The position numbers were made by a program, and so were the translations under genes. From assembly GCA_022702015.1 (NCBI GenBank), contig JAKONI010000320.1:1-48314 (forward strand): a stretch of DNA of 48,314 nucleotides, in the 5' to 3' direction. A model generated the notes under the pieces. The model ran no database searches. It had not been told where the DNA came from and saw nothing but the letters and a program-made list of their open reading frames with translations. Numbering within the stretch: position 1 is the stretch's first letter; each line of letters begins with the position of its first letter. This document shows, piece by piece, positions 34,274-43,140 of this stretch. This DNA is from Beijerinckiaceae bacterium. GTDB lineage: Bacteria; Pseudomonadota; Alphaproteobacteria; Rhizobiales; Beijerinckiaceae.

Positions 34274-35409
34274 CAGACCACCCGGATCCCGGCCCGCCAC
34301 ACCTCGCGCATCACGGGCAAGCCGTCGGCCAGCCGGACGCGGGCGAGGTCGGCCCGCAGGCCCCGGCGCAGCTCCCCCCGGTCGGTGAGGCCGGTGGCGC
34401 GGGCGGGGTTGGCCGTCACCGTGGCGATGGCGGCGGGCAGCCCGATGCCCGGCACCCGCTCGGGGATGAGGAAGGCGGCCATGGCGAGGCTCGCCGGCAC
34501 GTAATCCGAGGACAGGATGTCGAGGAGGCCCGCCCGCGCGAGATCCTCCGCCGCCACGTTGCCCGAGTGCGAGCCCCCGCGCAGCAAGTTCGGCGCCCCC
34601 ATCATCACCGTGATGCCCCGCCCGTGGGCGGCCTCCGCCGCCTCCCGCGTGGTGGGGAATTCGGCGAGCGCCACGCCCTCGCCCGCCGCGAGGTCGACAT
34701 CCGCAAGGGTCGTGTCGTCGTGGCTGGCGAGCGGGATGTTCCGGGCTCGGGCCAGGGCGACCAGGGCCGGGCGGTTGGCGGCGTTGAGCGCCGTGCCCCG
34801 CTCGATCTTCCAGGCGGTGGCCCTGCGGATCTCGTCGAGGGACCGGCCGCCCCGGGTGGCGTAGGTCTCGTACTTGGCGATGTCCCGGAACTGCCGCTGG
34901 CCCGGCGTGTGGTCCATGAGCGAGATCAGGTCGAGGTCATGGCGCCCGAGGAACGCCTCGACGGTCGCGATCACGTCCTCCGAGGGCAGTTCGCAGCGCA
35001 GGTGCGTGCGGTGGTCGGCCCGGAGGAGGTCCCCCCGCTTGGCGGTGGCGAGGGCATCGGCCAGGGCGTCGAGTTCGGGGCCGAGGCCGCTCCCGTCCGG
35101 GTCGCTGCCGGCCCGCAGCGAATCGAACACCGTCGTGATGCCCGAGGCCGCGATCTGCGCATCGTAGGCCAGCACCGCGCCGAGGGGATGCCAGCGCACC
35201 TTCGGCCGGGGGGCGTAGTGGGTCTCCAGATGGTCGGTGTGCAGCTCGATCAGGCCGGGAATCAGGTGGTCGCCACCGATGTCGAGGCCGCGCTCCGGCG
35301 CCCGCCCCTCGCCGATCTCGGCGATCCGCCCATCCGCCACCGCGAGCCAGCCGTGCTGCACCCGATCGGGCAGGACGAGGGTGGCGTTCTCGATCAGCAC
35401 ATCCGTCAT
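34273..35409 (-). CDS. phnM: alpha-D-ribose 1-methylphosphonate 5-triphosphate diphosphatase
   Basis: 378 residues of the amidohydrolase superfamily. It removes pyrophosphate from ribose-1-phosphonate 5-triphosphate before C-P cleavage. Metal-binding motif GLIELHTDHLETHYAPRP (about 48-65) and later SLMDHTPGQRQFRD, LASHDDTTLAD and SDYVPASLAMAAF fit the family. The ATG at 35409 is preferred. It is followed by phnN with a 1-base-type overlap, and preceded by phnL with a 61 bp gap that holds a short GC palindrome (35441-35455). Confidence 0.95.
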   Translation of the reverse strand: MTDVLIENATLVLPDRVQHGWLAVADGRIAEIGEGRAPERGLDIGGDHLIPGLIELHTDHLETHYAPRPKVRWHPLGAVLAYDAQIAASGITTVFDSLRAGSDPDGSGLGPELDALADALATAKRGDLLRADHRTHLRCELPSEDVIATVEAFLGRHDLDLISLMDHTPGQRQFRDIAKYETYATRGGRSLDEIRRATAWKIERGTALNAANRPALVALARARNIPLASHDDTTLADVDLAAGEGVALAEFPTTREAAEAAHGRGITVMMGAPNLLRGGSHSGNVAAEDLARAGLLDILSSDYVPASLAMAAFLIPERVPGIGLPAAIATVTANPARATGLTDRGELRRGLRADLARVRLADGLPVMREVWRAGIRVV

Positions 35410-35470
35410 CGAAGGTGTGTCCTCACTCCGTTCTGTCTCATCCCCGCGCGGGGGAGGAGCGGTCGTCGCG

Positions 35471-36175
35471 CTACGCCGCCCGCGCGGTGCCGAACCGGGT
35501 TACGTCGATGGTCCGCCCGCCGATCGCCTCGCGCATCGCCGCGTCGTGGACGATCCCGAGGATCGCCGCGCCGGCCGCCCGGCGCTCCTCCACCAGATCC
35601 GCGACCACGGCGCGGTTCTGTGCGTCGAGGGAGGCGGTGGGCTCGTCCAGCAGCAGGACCGGCCGGGGGGCGATCAGCCCCCTCGCGATGTTCACCCGCT
35701 GCTGCTCGCCCCCGGAGAAGGTGGCGGGCGGCAGGTTCCACAGCCGCTCCGGCAGGTTGAGCCGGGTGAGCAGGTCGCCCGCCCGCTCCCGCGCCACCGC
35801 CTCCGGCAACCCGCCCTCGCGGCCCGCCGCCTCCACCACGTCCCGGGCCGAGACCCGGGGGATCACCCGCAGGAACTGCGAGACGTAGGACATGGTCCGC
35901 GCCCGCAGGGCCAGGATCTCCCGGGGGGCGGCCGTGGCGACATCCACCACCCGCTCGCCGTCCCGGATCAGGATCGCCCCGGCATCGCAGCGATAATTGC
36001 CGTAGGCCATGCGCAGGAGCGACGACTTGCCGGTGCCCGACGGCCCCCAGAGCACGGCGCATTCCCCCGGCGCCACGGCGAAGCTCGCCCCGGCCACCAC
36101 CGGCAGGACGGTGCCGCCCCGCAGGTGCAGGGTGAAGCTCTTGGCGACGTCCCGGAATTCGAGGGCGGCTGTCAT
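35471..36175 (-). CDS. phnL: C-P lyase system ABC-type ATPase PhnL
   Basis: 234 residues from the ATG at 36175, overlapping the phnK stop. Walker A GPSGTGKSS, signature TFSGGEQQRVNIARGL, Walker B VLLLDEPTASLD. The central LRARTMSYVSQFLRVIPRV is typical of PhnL. It is an ABC ATPase without a membrane partner and associates with the C-P lyase core complex rather than a transporter. Confidence 0.94.
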   Translation of the reverse strand: MTAALEFRDVAKSFTLHLRGGTVLPVVAGASFAVAPGECAVLWGPSGTGKSSLLRMAYGNYRCDAGAILIRDGERVVDVATAAPREILALRARTMSYVSQFLRVIPRVSARDVVEAAGREGGLPEAVARERAGDLLTRLNLPERLWNLPPATFSGGEQQRVNIARGLIAPRPVLLLDEPTASLDAQNRAVVADLVEERRAAGAAILGIVHDAAMREAIGGRTIDVTRFGTARAA

Positions 36176-36945
36176 GCGGCGAGCACCGAGGAGACGAGGA
36201 GCTGGGTGTAGGCGTCGGCGGGGTCGTCGAGCACCTGATCGGTGAGGCCGGTCTCGACCACCCGTCCCCCCCGCATCACCATCACCCGGTGCGACAGCAG
36301 CCGGGCCACGGCGAGGTCGTGGGTGACGATGACCACCGCCAGGCCGAGTTCGGCCACCAGCCGGCGGATGAGATCGAGCAGCCGGGCCTGGACCGACACG
36401 TCGAGACCGGAGGTCGGCTCGTCCATCAGCACAAGGCGCGGGGTGGTGACGAGGTTGCGGGCGATCTGGAGGCGTTGCCTCATGCCCCCCGAGAAGCGCG
36501 TCGGCGGATCGTCGATCCGGTCGGCGGCGATCTCCACCCGGTCCAGCCAATCGAGGGCGCGGGCGCGGATCCGCCCGTAGTGGCGGTCCCCCAGCCCCAT
36601 AAGACGCTCGCCGACATTGCCGCCGGCCGAGACCGCCATCCGCAACCCCTGCGTCGCGTCCTGGCGCACGAAGCCCCAGTCGGTGCGCATCAGCGCCCGC
36701 CGCTCAGCCTCGCTCAAGGAGGCGAGGTCGCGCAAGACGCCGTCGCGCATCCGGTAGGAGACGGAGCCGGTCTCCGGCGCCAGCTCCGTCGAGAGCAGCG
36801 AGAGCAGCGTCGACTTGCCCGACCCGGATTCGCCGACGATGGCCAGCACCTCGCCGGGGTCGAGGTCGAATGAGATGTCGGCGCACGCGATCCGGGCGCC
36901 GTAGCGCTTGGACAGGCCGCGGGCCTGTAGCAGGGGCTCGCTCAT
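36172..36945 (-). CDS. phnK: C-P lyase system ABC-type ATPase PhnK
   Basis: 257 residues from the ATG at 36945 overlapping the GNAT gene stop codon. Walker A GESGSGKST, signature RFSGGMRQRLQIARNL, Walker B LVLMDEPTSGLD. The segment DWGFVRQDATQGLRMAVSAG is PhnK-specific. In E. coli PhnK docks on PhnJ and its ATPase activity is needed for phosphonate use. Confidence 0.95.
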   Translation of the reverse strand: MSEPLLQARGLSKRYGARIACADISFDLDPGEVLAIVGESGSGKSTLLSLLSTELAPETGSVSYRMRDGVLRDLASLSEAERRALMRTDWGFVRQDATQGLRMAVSAGGNVGERLMGLGDRHYGRIRARALDWLDRVEIAADRIDDPPTRFSGGMRQRLQIARNLVTTPRLVLMDEPTSGLDVSVQARLLDLIRRLVAELGLAVVIVTHDLAVARLLSHRVMVMRGGRVVETGLTDQVLDDPADAYTQLLVSSVLAA

Positions 36946-37412
36946 GGTTGCACCTCGGCGTCCGGCGCGAAGGGGGGGTCCAGGCGGAAGCTGTAGCCGT
37001 AGCGCTCGAAGCCGAGCCCCTCGTAGAAGGCATGGGCCGGCTTGGCGTCGACGTTCGAGGACAGGGCGAGCTTGTAGCAGCCGCGCTCCCCGGCGAGCCG
37101 GGCCGCCTCGTGCATCATCCCCCGGCCGATCCCACCTCCGCGATGGAGGGCCGAGACCACCACGCTTTCCACCAGCGCCGACGGCGTGCCCCAATGGGCG
37201 ATGTTGTCGAGGACGACGAGGGTGAAGGTGCCGACGACCTCACCCCCGATCTCGGCCACGTAGAGCCCGTAATCGGGATAGGCGCTGAAGCGGTCGAGCA
37301 GGGCCTCGGCCCGGGCGAGGCTCGCCACCCGGCCGGCGTTCAGTTCGGCGTAGAGGCCGAGGATGGCGGGCAGGTCCGACTTCGCGGCCCGGCGGACGTT
37401 GAGGGCGCTCAT
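36942..37412 (-). CDS. GNAT-family acetyltransferase inside the phn operon
   Basis: 156 residues from the ATG at 37412, with 4-base overlaps at both ends (phnJ before, phnK after), so it is fully built into the operon. GNAT features: VESVVVSALHRGGGIGRGMM (acetyl-CoA pyrophosphate loop, GGGIGRG), CYKLALSSN and AHAFYEGLGFERYGYSF. E. coli PhnO, a GNAT that acetylates aminoalkylphosphonates, is a related role, and this protein may do the same or detoxify aminophosphonates. Sequence alone does not show the substrate. Confidence 0.88.
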   Translation of the reverse strand: MSALNVRRAAKSDLPAILGLYAELNAGRVASLARAEALLDRFSAYPDYGLYVAEIGGEVVGTFTLVVLDNIAHWGTPSALVESVVVSALHRGGGIGRGMMHEAARLAGERGCYKLALSSNVDAKPAHAFYEGLGFERYGYSFRLDPPFAPDAEVQP

Positions 37413-38281
37413 GCCCCCTCCGTCCCGACATGGCCCGCCGCCCGGCGCTCCTCGCAATGGTCGGTGTCCGAGCAGATGAACATCCGCCGGCCGGTGTCGT
37501 CGAGAAGCATCTCGTCGAGGTAGACGCCCTCGGCGCCGCACAGGCCACAGGGGCAATCGAAGCGCTGCACCCGGAACGGGTGATCCTCGAAATCGAGGCT
37601 GCGCACCCTCGTGTAGGGCGGCACAGCGTAGATCCGCCGCTCGCGCCCCGCCCCGAAGAGTTGGAGGGCGGGGCAATCGTCCATCTTCGGATTGTCGAAT
37701 TTGGGCGTCGGGGACGGGTCCATCACGTAGCGGCCCGCCACCTCCACCGGGTAGGCGTAGGTGGTGGCGATGTGCCCGTGGCGGCTGATGTCCTCGTAGA
37801 GCTTCACATGCATCAGGCCGTATTCGCCGAGCGCGTGAAGCTGGCGGGTCTCGGTCTCGCGCGGTTCGAGGAAGCGCAGCGGCTCCGGGATCGGCACCTG
37901 ATAGACCAGGGTCTGCGCCTCGGTCAGCGCCGTCTCGGGGATGCGGTGGCGGGTCTGGATGACGGTCGCGTCGGCGGTGCGTGTGGTGGTCGCGACGCCG
38001 GCGGTCTTGGCGAAGAAGCGGCGGATCGAGACCGCGTTGGTGGTGTCGTCGGCCCCCTGGTCGATGACCTTGAGCACGTCGGAGCGGCCGAGGATCGCCG
38101 CCGTCACCTGCACGCCGCCGGTGCCCCAGCCATAGGGCATCGGCATCTCGCGGGAGGCGAAGGGCACCTGATAACCCGGCACCGCCACCGCCTTCAGGAG
38201 CGCCCGGCGGATCATCCGCTTCGTCCCCTCGTCGAGATAGGCGAAGTTGTAGGGGGATTCGGGCCCGCGCATCTCGCTCAT
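37409..38281 (-). CDS. phnJ: alpha-D-ribose 1-methylphosphonate 5-phosphate C-P lyase
   Basis: 290 residues from the ATG at 38281. A radical S-adenosylmethionine enzyme that breaks the carbon-phosphorus bond. The iron-sulfur cysteines occur as CGLC followed 21 residues later by C and then C after 5 (CX2CX21CX5C), exactly the PhnJ spacing. Other PhnJ features: PFASREMPMPYGWGTGG, GADDTTNAVSIRRFFAKTA. Sits between phnI and the GNAT gene with overlapping codons. Confidence 0.97.
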   Translation of the reverse strand: MSEMRGPESPYNFAYLDEGTKRMIRRALLKAVAVPGYQVPFASREMPMPYGWGTGGVQVTAAILGRSDVLKVIDQGADDTTNAVSIRRFFAKTAGVATTTRTADATVIQTRHRIPETALTEAQTLVYQVPIPEPLRFLEPRETETRQLHALGEYGLMHVKLYEDISRHGHIATTYAYPVEVAGRYVMDPSPTPKFDNPKMDDCPALQLFGAGRERRIYAVPPYTRVRSLDFEDHPFRVQRFDCPCGLCGAEGVYLDEMLLDDTGRRMFICSDTDHCEERRAAGHVGTEGA

Positions 38282-39366
38282 TCCGCGGCCTCCCGCCTGT
38301 CCTCGAACCCGGCGCGCATCCGCCGGACCAGTTCCAGCTCCGCCTGGAAGTCCACGTAGTGGGGCAGCTTCAGGTGCTCCACGAACCCCGTCGCCTGGAG
38401 GCTGTCGCAATGGGCCAGGACGAATTCCTGGTCCTGCGCCGGGCTCGCCAGGGGCTCGCCGAGTTCGGCGGCCCGCAGCGCCCGGTCCACCAGGGCCATC
38501 GCCATGGCCTTGCGCTCGCCCTGGCCGAAGACCAGCCCGTAGCCCCGGGTGAATTGCGGCGGCACGCTGCGGGAGCCGTGGAACTGGTTGACCATCTGGC
38601 ACTCGGTGACCTGCACGGTCCCGAGGGGCACCGGGAAGCCCAGTTCCTCCGGCACGAACTCCACCGCCACGGTGCCGACCCGGACCTCCCCGACGAAGGG
38701 ATGGGTGCGTCCGTAGCCGCGCTGCGTCGAGTAGCCCAAGGCCAGGATGAAGCCCTCGTCCCCCCGGGCGAGGGCCTGCAGCCTCGTCGCCCGGTCGCAG
38801 GGGAAGTCCACCGGCTCCCGGGTGATGTCCCCCGGCGGCGCGCCGTCGTCCGGCGGCGAGGGCTCGATCAGCCCGTCCCGGCCGAGGAGGTCGGTGACGC
38901 GGGGCGTGAGCGCCGCATCCTCCCGGGGCGCGGCTTCCGCCGCCGGCTCCGTCTCCCCATCCGCCGCGAGGGCGAAATCCACGAGGCGGTGGGTGTAGTC
39001 GAAGGTGGGGCCCAGCACCTGCCCGCCGGGCAAGTCCTTGAAGGTCGCCGAAATGCGCCGCCGGAGGGTCATCCGGCCGGTGTCGAGGGGCTCCGAGGCG
39101 CCGAAGCGCGGCAGCGTCGTGCGGAAGGCCCGCACCAGGAACACCGCCTCCACCACGTCGCCCCGCGCCTGCTTGAGGGCGAGCGCCGCCAGATCGGGGT
39201 CGTTCAGCGACCCCTCGGCCATCACCCGGTCGACCAGGAGGGCCATCTGCTCGCGGATCTGCGCGACGGACAGATCCGGCACGGCAGGGTCGCCCCGGCG
39301 GACCTCCGCGAGGAGCCGGTGGGCGTTGTCGATGGCGGCCTCGCCGCCCTTCACGGCCACGTACAT
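38278..39366 (-). CDS. phnI: C-P lyase complex nucleosidase/transferase subunit PhnI
   Basis: 362 residues from the ATG at 39366 (MYVAVKGGEAAIDNAHRL). With PhnG, PhnH and PhnL it displaces adenine from ATP by phosphonate to form ribose-1-phosphonate 5-triphosphate. Characteristic segments DYTHRLVDFALAADGE, LALGYSTQRGYGRTHPFVGE and VTECQMVNQFHG. It overlaps phnJ by 4 bases and lies 4 bp from phnH. Confidence 0.95.
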   Translation of the reverse strand: MYVAVKGGEAAIDNAHRLLAEVRRGDPAVPDLSVAQIREQMALLVDRVMAEGSLNDPDLAALALKQARGDVVEAVFLVRAFRTTLPRFGASEPLDTGRMTLRRRISATFKDLPGGQVLGPTFDYTHRLVDFALAADGETEPAAEAAPREDAALTPRVTDLLGRDGLIEPSPPDDGAPPGDITREPVDFPCDRATRLQALARGDEGFILALGYSTQRGYGRTHPFVGEVRVGTVAVEFVPEELGFPVPLGTVQVTECQMVNQFHGSRSVPPQFTRGYGLVFGQGERKAMAMALVDRALRAAELGEPLASPAQDQEFVLAHCDSLQATGFVEHLKLPHYVDFQAELELVRRMRAGFEDRREAAE

Positions 39367-39370
39367 GGTC

Positions 39371-39955
39371 TCACCCCTCCACGGCGGTCGAGCGCGGGAG
39401 CCCGGCGACGCGGCCGGGGGCGGTGAGCAGGCTGTCGACCCCGAGGGGGAAGCCGGCCCGGTTGTCCCCCAGGGCCCCCGGCCAGCCGGGGGGCATCGGA
39501 GCCAGGGCGAGGTCCGCCGCGCCCCGGATCCCCGGCCCGGTCAGGCGCAGCCCGCCGCCGGCCTCCAGCGTGTCGAGGGCGAGGACCAGGGTGGTCGCGG
39601 TATCCGGGTAGGCCGGCGTCCCCGGCGCGAAGGCCGACAGCGGCGGGCAGCGCCCCGCCTCGCGGACCAGGGCGAAGGCGGCGCGGGCGGGGTCGCCGGT
39701 CAGCGGCGCGCCGGTGTGGAAGCGCAGATACGCCGCCACCTCGGCCCGCGCCGCCAGCGCCGAATCGAGCCAGACCGGCGTGTCGCGGTCCGTGAGGGCG
39801 AGGGCGATGGCGGCGAGTTCCGGGGTGAGCGGCGCGGGGGGATCGAGCCGGGTGGCCAGGGGCTGGACCGTCCCCGGGCGGGCCAGGGCATCGAGCACCG
39901 CGCGGAAGACGCCCTGGGCGTCGTGGACGGGGTCGCGGAAGCCGGGGCGCAGCAT
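39371..39955 (-). CDS. phnH: C-P lyase complex subunit PhnH
   Basis: 194 residues from the ATG at 39955. N-terminal GFRDPVHDAQGVFRAVLDAL is the PhnH signature; the fold resembles PLP enzymes but lacks the cofactor. Part of the GHIJ core. 1 bp separates it from phnG. Confidence 0.93.
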   Translation of the reverse strand: MLRPGFRDPVHDAQGVFRAVLDALARPGTVQPLATRLDPPAPLTPELAAIALALTDRDTPVWLDSALAARAEVAAYLRFHTGAPLTGDPARAAFALVREAGRCPPLSAFAPGTPAYPDTATTLVLALDTLEAGGGLRLTGPGIRGAADLALAPMPPGWPGALGDNRAGFPLGVDSLLTAPGRVAGLPRSTAVEG

Positions 39956-39956
39956 C

Positions 39957-40415
39957 TCAATCCTCCCCACGGGCCAGCGTCAGGAAGTCGACGCGGGTGG
40001 CGGCGGTCCGCCGGGCCTCGCGCGCCGCCACCTCCGTCCGGCGATGGGCGACGGGGGCCAGGGCCGCCTCCACCCCGCCCCGGTCGGCCACACCCTGCCA
40101 CAGGGCGTCGAGGATCGCCGCGTGGCGGGCGCGCCGCCGGTCGCGGCCGAGGTGGTAGGCGAAGCCGGTGCGCCCGTCCCCGAGCCGCACCGCCGCCCGG
40201 GTGACGCTGACCTCGCCCAGGTTGAAGGGCTTGCCGTCCCCGCCGATCCGCCCGGTGGCCATCACCAGACCGATCTCCGGGACGCGGATGTCCTCGGCCT
40301 CGGGGGTGCCGCAGGCATCGAGCGCCCGGGCCAGTTCCCCTTCCGTGGCTTCGGCGCAGAGGGCCATGACGGCCCGCCGCCCCTCCACCTCCCGGCCCTG
40401 GTCCGTGCCACTCAT
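39957..40415 (-). CDS. phnG: C-P lyase complex subunit PhnG
   Basis: 152 residues from the ATG at 40415, with GGAGA upstream; a GTG immediately before it is also in frame. PhnG motifs: RRAVMALCAEATEGEL, ETGLVMATGRIGG-like IGLVMATGRIGGDGKPFNLGE, and AAATRVDFLTLARG-type C-terminus (ATRVDFLTLARGED). First gene of the phnG-N operon; its start is 15 bp from the palindromic operator shared with phnF. Confidence 0.93.
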   Translation of the reverse strand: MSGTDQGREVEGRRAVMALCAEATEGELARALDACGTPEAEDIRVPEIGLVMATGRIGGDGKPFNLGEVSVTRAAVRLGDGRTGFAYHLGRDRRRARHAAILDALWQGVADRGGVEAALAPVAHRRTEVAAREARRTAATRVDFLTLARGED

Positions 40416-40429
40416 CACCGTCTCCGTAT

Positions 40430-40449
40430 TTGTCTATTTGTATAGACAA
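40430..40449. promoter_or_regulatory. palindrome between phnG and phnF (candidate PhnF operator)
   Basis: TTGTCTAT-TTGT-ATAGACAA, a perfect 8-4-8 inverted repeat, centred in the 63 bp gap between the divergent phnG and phnF starts. HutC-subfamily GntR regulators bind palindromes of TNGTNTANACNA type, so this probably controls both directions, with release when a phosphonate or related ligand binds PhnF. The AT-rich patch stands out in very GC-rich DNA. Confidence 0.72.
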
Positions 40450-40478
40450 CTGGCGCGGGCGCGGCAAATGAAGTTTGT

Positions 40479-41246
40479 ATGACGGTGACGGGTGGCAGGG
40501 AGCGGCGGGTGGGGGAGACGGTGGCGGCGTTGAGCCGGGGGGCGGGGTTGTCCGCGTGGCGGCAGATCGCCGACGCCCTGGAGGCGGAGATCGCCGCCGG
40601 CTCCCTGGCCCCGGGGGCGCAGCTTCCCACGGAGGCGGCGCTTGCGGCGCGCTTCGGGGTGAACCGGCACACCGTCCGCCGGGCCCTGGGGTCCCTGGGG
40701 GAACAGGGATTGGTGCGGGCAAGCCAGGGCCGGGGCACCTTCGTGGAGGCCGCCCCCCTCGCCTACCCGATCGGCCGCCGCACCCGCTTCTCGGAGATCG
40801 TCACCGGCGCCGGGCGGGAACCCTGGGGTGATTTGATCGCCCACGGGGAGGTCGCCGCGAATGCCGAGGGCGCGGCGATGCTGGGGGTGCCGGAGGGCTC
40901 CCCGCTCCTCGAACTCCTCACGGTCCACCGGGCGGACGGCGCCCCCCTTTCCACGGCACGGACATGGCTGCCCCTGCCGCGCTTCTCCGGCTTCGCGGAT
41001 GCCTACGCGACCTCCGGCTCGATCACCCGGGCGCTCGCGGCCTGTGGCGTGCCGGATTACACCCGCCTCTCGACGCGCATCCGTGCCCGCTTGGCCGACC
41101 CCGCCGAGGCCGCCCGGCTCGACCTCACGCCGGGGCGGGTGGTCATCGTGGTGTCGAGCGTCAACGTCGATGGCGCGGGCCTCCCCGTTCAGGCCAACCG
41201 CACCCTGTTCGCCGCCGACCGGGTGGAACTGGTGGTGGGCGTGTAA
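40479..41246 (+). CDS. phnF: phosphonate operon regulator PhnF (GntR/HutC family)
   Basis: 255 residues from the ATG at 40479. N-terminal winged helix (about 25-95) with AWRQIADALEAEIAAGSLAPGAQLPTE-type pattern and RFGVNRHTVRRALGSL recognition helix; C-terminal UTRA effector domain (about 100-250: SPLLELLTVHRADG, RVVIVVSSVNVDGAGLPVQ). It would repress the divergent phnG-N operon and itself. It converges with phnE 92 bp away. Confidence 0.95.
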   Translation: MTVTGGRERRVGETVAALSRGAGLSAWRQIADALEAEIAAGSLAPGAQLPTEAALAARFGVNRHTVRRALGSLGEQGLVRASQGRGTFVEAAPLAYPIGRRTRFSEIVTGAGREPWGDLIAHGEVAANAEGAAMLGVPEGSPLLELLTVHRADGAPLSTARTWLPLPRFSGFADAYATSGSITRALAACGVPDYTRLSTRIRARLADPAEAARLDLTPGRVVIVVSSVNVDGAGLPVQANRTLFAADRVELVVGV

Positions 41247-41338
41247 AGCCCCCCGGTCCGCTACGTGGAATCCTGGTTTCGAAAGGTCGAGACCTCTTGC
41301 GGGTGCCGGGTGGAGACCTGCGCGGGTGGGGGCGCCCG

Positions 41339-42205
41339 CTACCGCGCGGCACCGCCGATGATCGCCCGGCGCAGGCGTCCCGAAACCCAGTCGATCGCCG
41401 CGACGGTGACGAGAATCATCAGGATCAGGAAGGCGACCTGCTGGAGTTCGAGCACGCGGATCAGTTCGGTGAGGTACTGGCCGATACCGCCCGCGCCGAC
41501 GATGCCGATGATGGTGGCCGAGCGGGTGTTCGACTCGAAGAAATACAGCACCTGGCTCGCCAGCACGGGCAAGACACCGGGGATCAACCCGAACCGGATG
41601 CGGTGGAGCGAGGATCCCCCCGAGGCGACGACGCCCTCGGCGGGCCGGCGGTCGCAGGTTTCGACCGCCTCCGAGAACAGCTTGCCGAAGGCCCCGAAAT
41701 CCGAGCACGCGATGGCCAGCGCCCCGGCGAAGGGGCCGAGCCCGACGACGTTGATCCAGATCAGCGCCCAGATCAGCACGTCCACCGAGCGGACGACATC
41801 GAGCCCCCGGCGGACGGCGAAGCGGGCGAAGGGGTTGCCGACCACGTTGCGCGCGGCGAGGAAGGCGACGGGGAAGGCGAGGATTGCCGCCGTCAGGGTA
41901 CCGAGGAGCGCGATTCCGAGGGTCTCGGCGAGGGCGTGGAGGAAGAGGCCGAAGCGCCCCCCCGCACTCGGCGGCATCATCTCCAGGGTGAAGCCGGCGA
42001 GCCGCCCGAGGCCGTGGACGATGCGCGCCAGGGAGAAATCGAGCGCCCACATCCCGTAAGCGGCGAGGCCGAGGATGGCCCCCAGGAAAGCCAGGTTGCG
42101 CAGCCGACCGGCCCAATCGGTGCGGAACCGGTCGGGATAGCGGACGCGGAGGGAGGCGAGGTCGGCAAGCGCCGTCTCGCGCAGGCTCGCGGTGCGCGGT
42201 CTCAT
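41339..42205 (-). CDS. phnE: phosphonate ABC transporter permease PhnE (second copy)
   Basis: 288 residues from the ATG at 42205, overlapping the stop of the other phnE. About six membrane helices; the permease loop reads IIGIVGAGGIGQYLTELIRV (the EAA-type motif). N-terminal PDRFRTDWAGRLRNLAF is hydrophilic. Together with the upstream copy it should form the heterodimeric channel for PhnC. Last gene of the transport group. Confidence 0.93.
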   Translation of the reverse strand: MRPRTASLRETALADLASLRVRYPDRFRTDWAGRLRNLAFLGAILGLAAYGMWALDFSLARIVHGLGRLAGFTLEMMPPSAGGRFGLFLHALAETLGIALLGTLTAAILAFPVAFLAARNVVGNPFARFAVRRGLDVVRSVDVLIWALIWINVVGLGPFAGALAIACSDFGAFGKLFSEAVETCDRRPAEGVVASGGSSLHRIRFGLIPGVLPVLASQVLYFFESNTRSATIIGIVGAGGIGQYLTELIRVLELQQVAFLILMILVTVAAIDWVSGRLRRAIIGGAAR

Positions 42206-43083
42206 CGCGCGCCCTCCCCGCCGATCAGGTGGTGGCGCAGCTTCTCGGTTCCGAGGTCGATGGCGAAGACGGTGAGGACGATCATCAGCAGGATCGCACT
42301 CACGTCCGAATAGTAGAAGTTGCGGATGGCCACGAGCAGCTCCTGGCCGATGCCGCCGGCCCCCACGAACCCCATCACCCCGGCGCCGCGCACGTTGATC
42401 TCGAAGCGCAGCAAGGCATAGGAGGCGAAGTTCGCCAGGACCTGCGGCAGCACCGCGAAGCGCACGGTCTCGACCCAGCCCGCGCCGGTGCCGGTGAGCC
42501 CCTCGACGGGCTTCATGTCGATGTTCTCCACCACCTCGGAGAACAGCTTGCCCAGCGCCCCGGTGGTGTGGATCGCCAGCGCCAGCACGCCCACCATCGG
42601 CCCGAGCCCGAAGGCGATGACGAAGATCAGCGCGAAGACGATCTCGGGGACCGTGCGGCAGATCTCCAGGTAGCGCTTCGCGGCGAAGCGGAGCGCGGCG
42701 CTCCGCACGAGGTTGCCCGCCGCGACGAAGCACAGGATGAACCCGCCGACCGCCCCCAGCAGGGTGCCGAGATAGGCCATCAGCAGAGTCTCCCCCAGGA
42801 GGGAGAGCCATTTCGGCAGGCCCCAATACCATTCGGCCCAATCCGCCCCGAGATGGTCGGGCCGCAGCACTGGCACGATGGCGGCGATGTAGGCGGTGAA
42901 CCTGCCGAGATTCGCGGCGAGGACGAGGGGCCGGACCTCGGCGGCGGTGGCGGCGAGCCCCAGCAACACCGCCAGCACGGCCAAGCCGAGGAGGAGCCGG
43001 CGGCGAGCGCCGGCCCGCACGGCGGCGTAGCGCCCCACGAGTTCGGCGGCCCGCTGCGGCGGAAGGGGGATCAGGCGGCGCAA
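42202..43083 (-). CDS. phnE: phosphonate ABC transporter permease PhnE (first copy)
   Basis: 293 residues if a TTG at 43083 is used; no ATG or GTG lies between it and the phnD stop codon in this frame, and a GTG at 43038 is the alternative. Six predicted helices and the loop GVMGFVGAGGIGQELLVAIRN identify PhnE. FGLGPMVGVLALAIHTTGALGKLFSE is the conserved central helix region. It overlaps the second phnE by 4 bases. The 57 bp before it holds a short GC hairpin (43110-43126). Confidence 0.93.
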   Translation of the reverse strand: MRRLIPLPPQRAAELVGRYAAVRAGARRRLLLGLAVLAVLLGLAATAAEVRPLVLAANLGRFTAYIAAIVPVLRPDHLGADWAEWYWGLPKWLSLLGETLLMAYLGTLLGAVGGFILCFVAAGNLVRSAALRFAAKRYLEICRTVPEIVFALIFVIAFGLGPMVGVLALAIHTTGALGKLFSEVVENIDMKPVEGLTGTGAGWVETVRFAVLPQVLANFASYALLRFEINVRGAGVMGFVGAGGIGQELLVAIRNFYYSDVSAILLMIVLTVFAIDLGTEKLRHHLIGGEGAR

Positions 43084-43140
43084 GGGACGGTCGTCATCCG
43101 GTGATGGGGTCCCTCTCCGCGAGGGGGAGGGGTATGGGGT

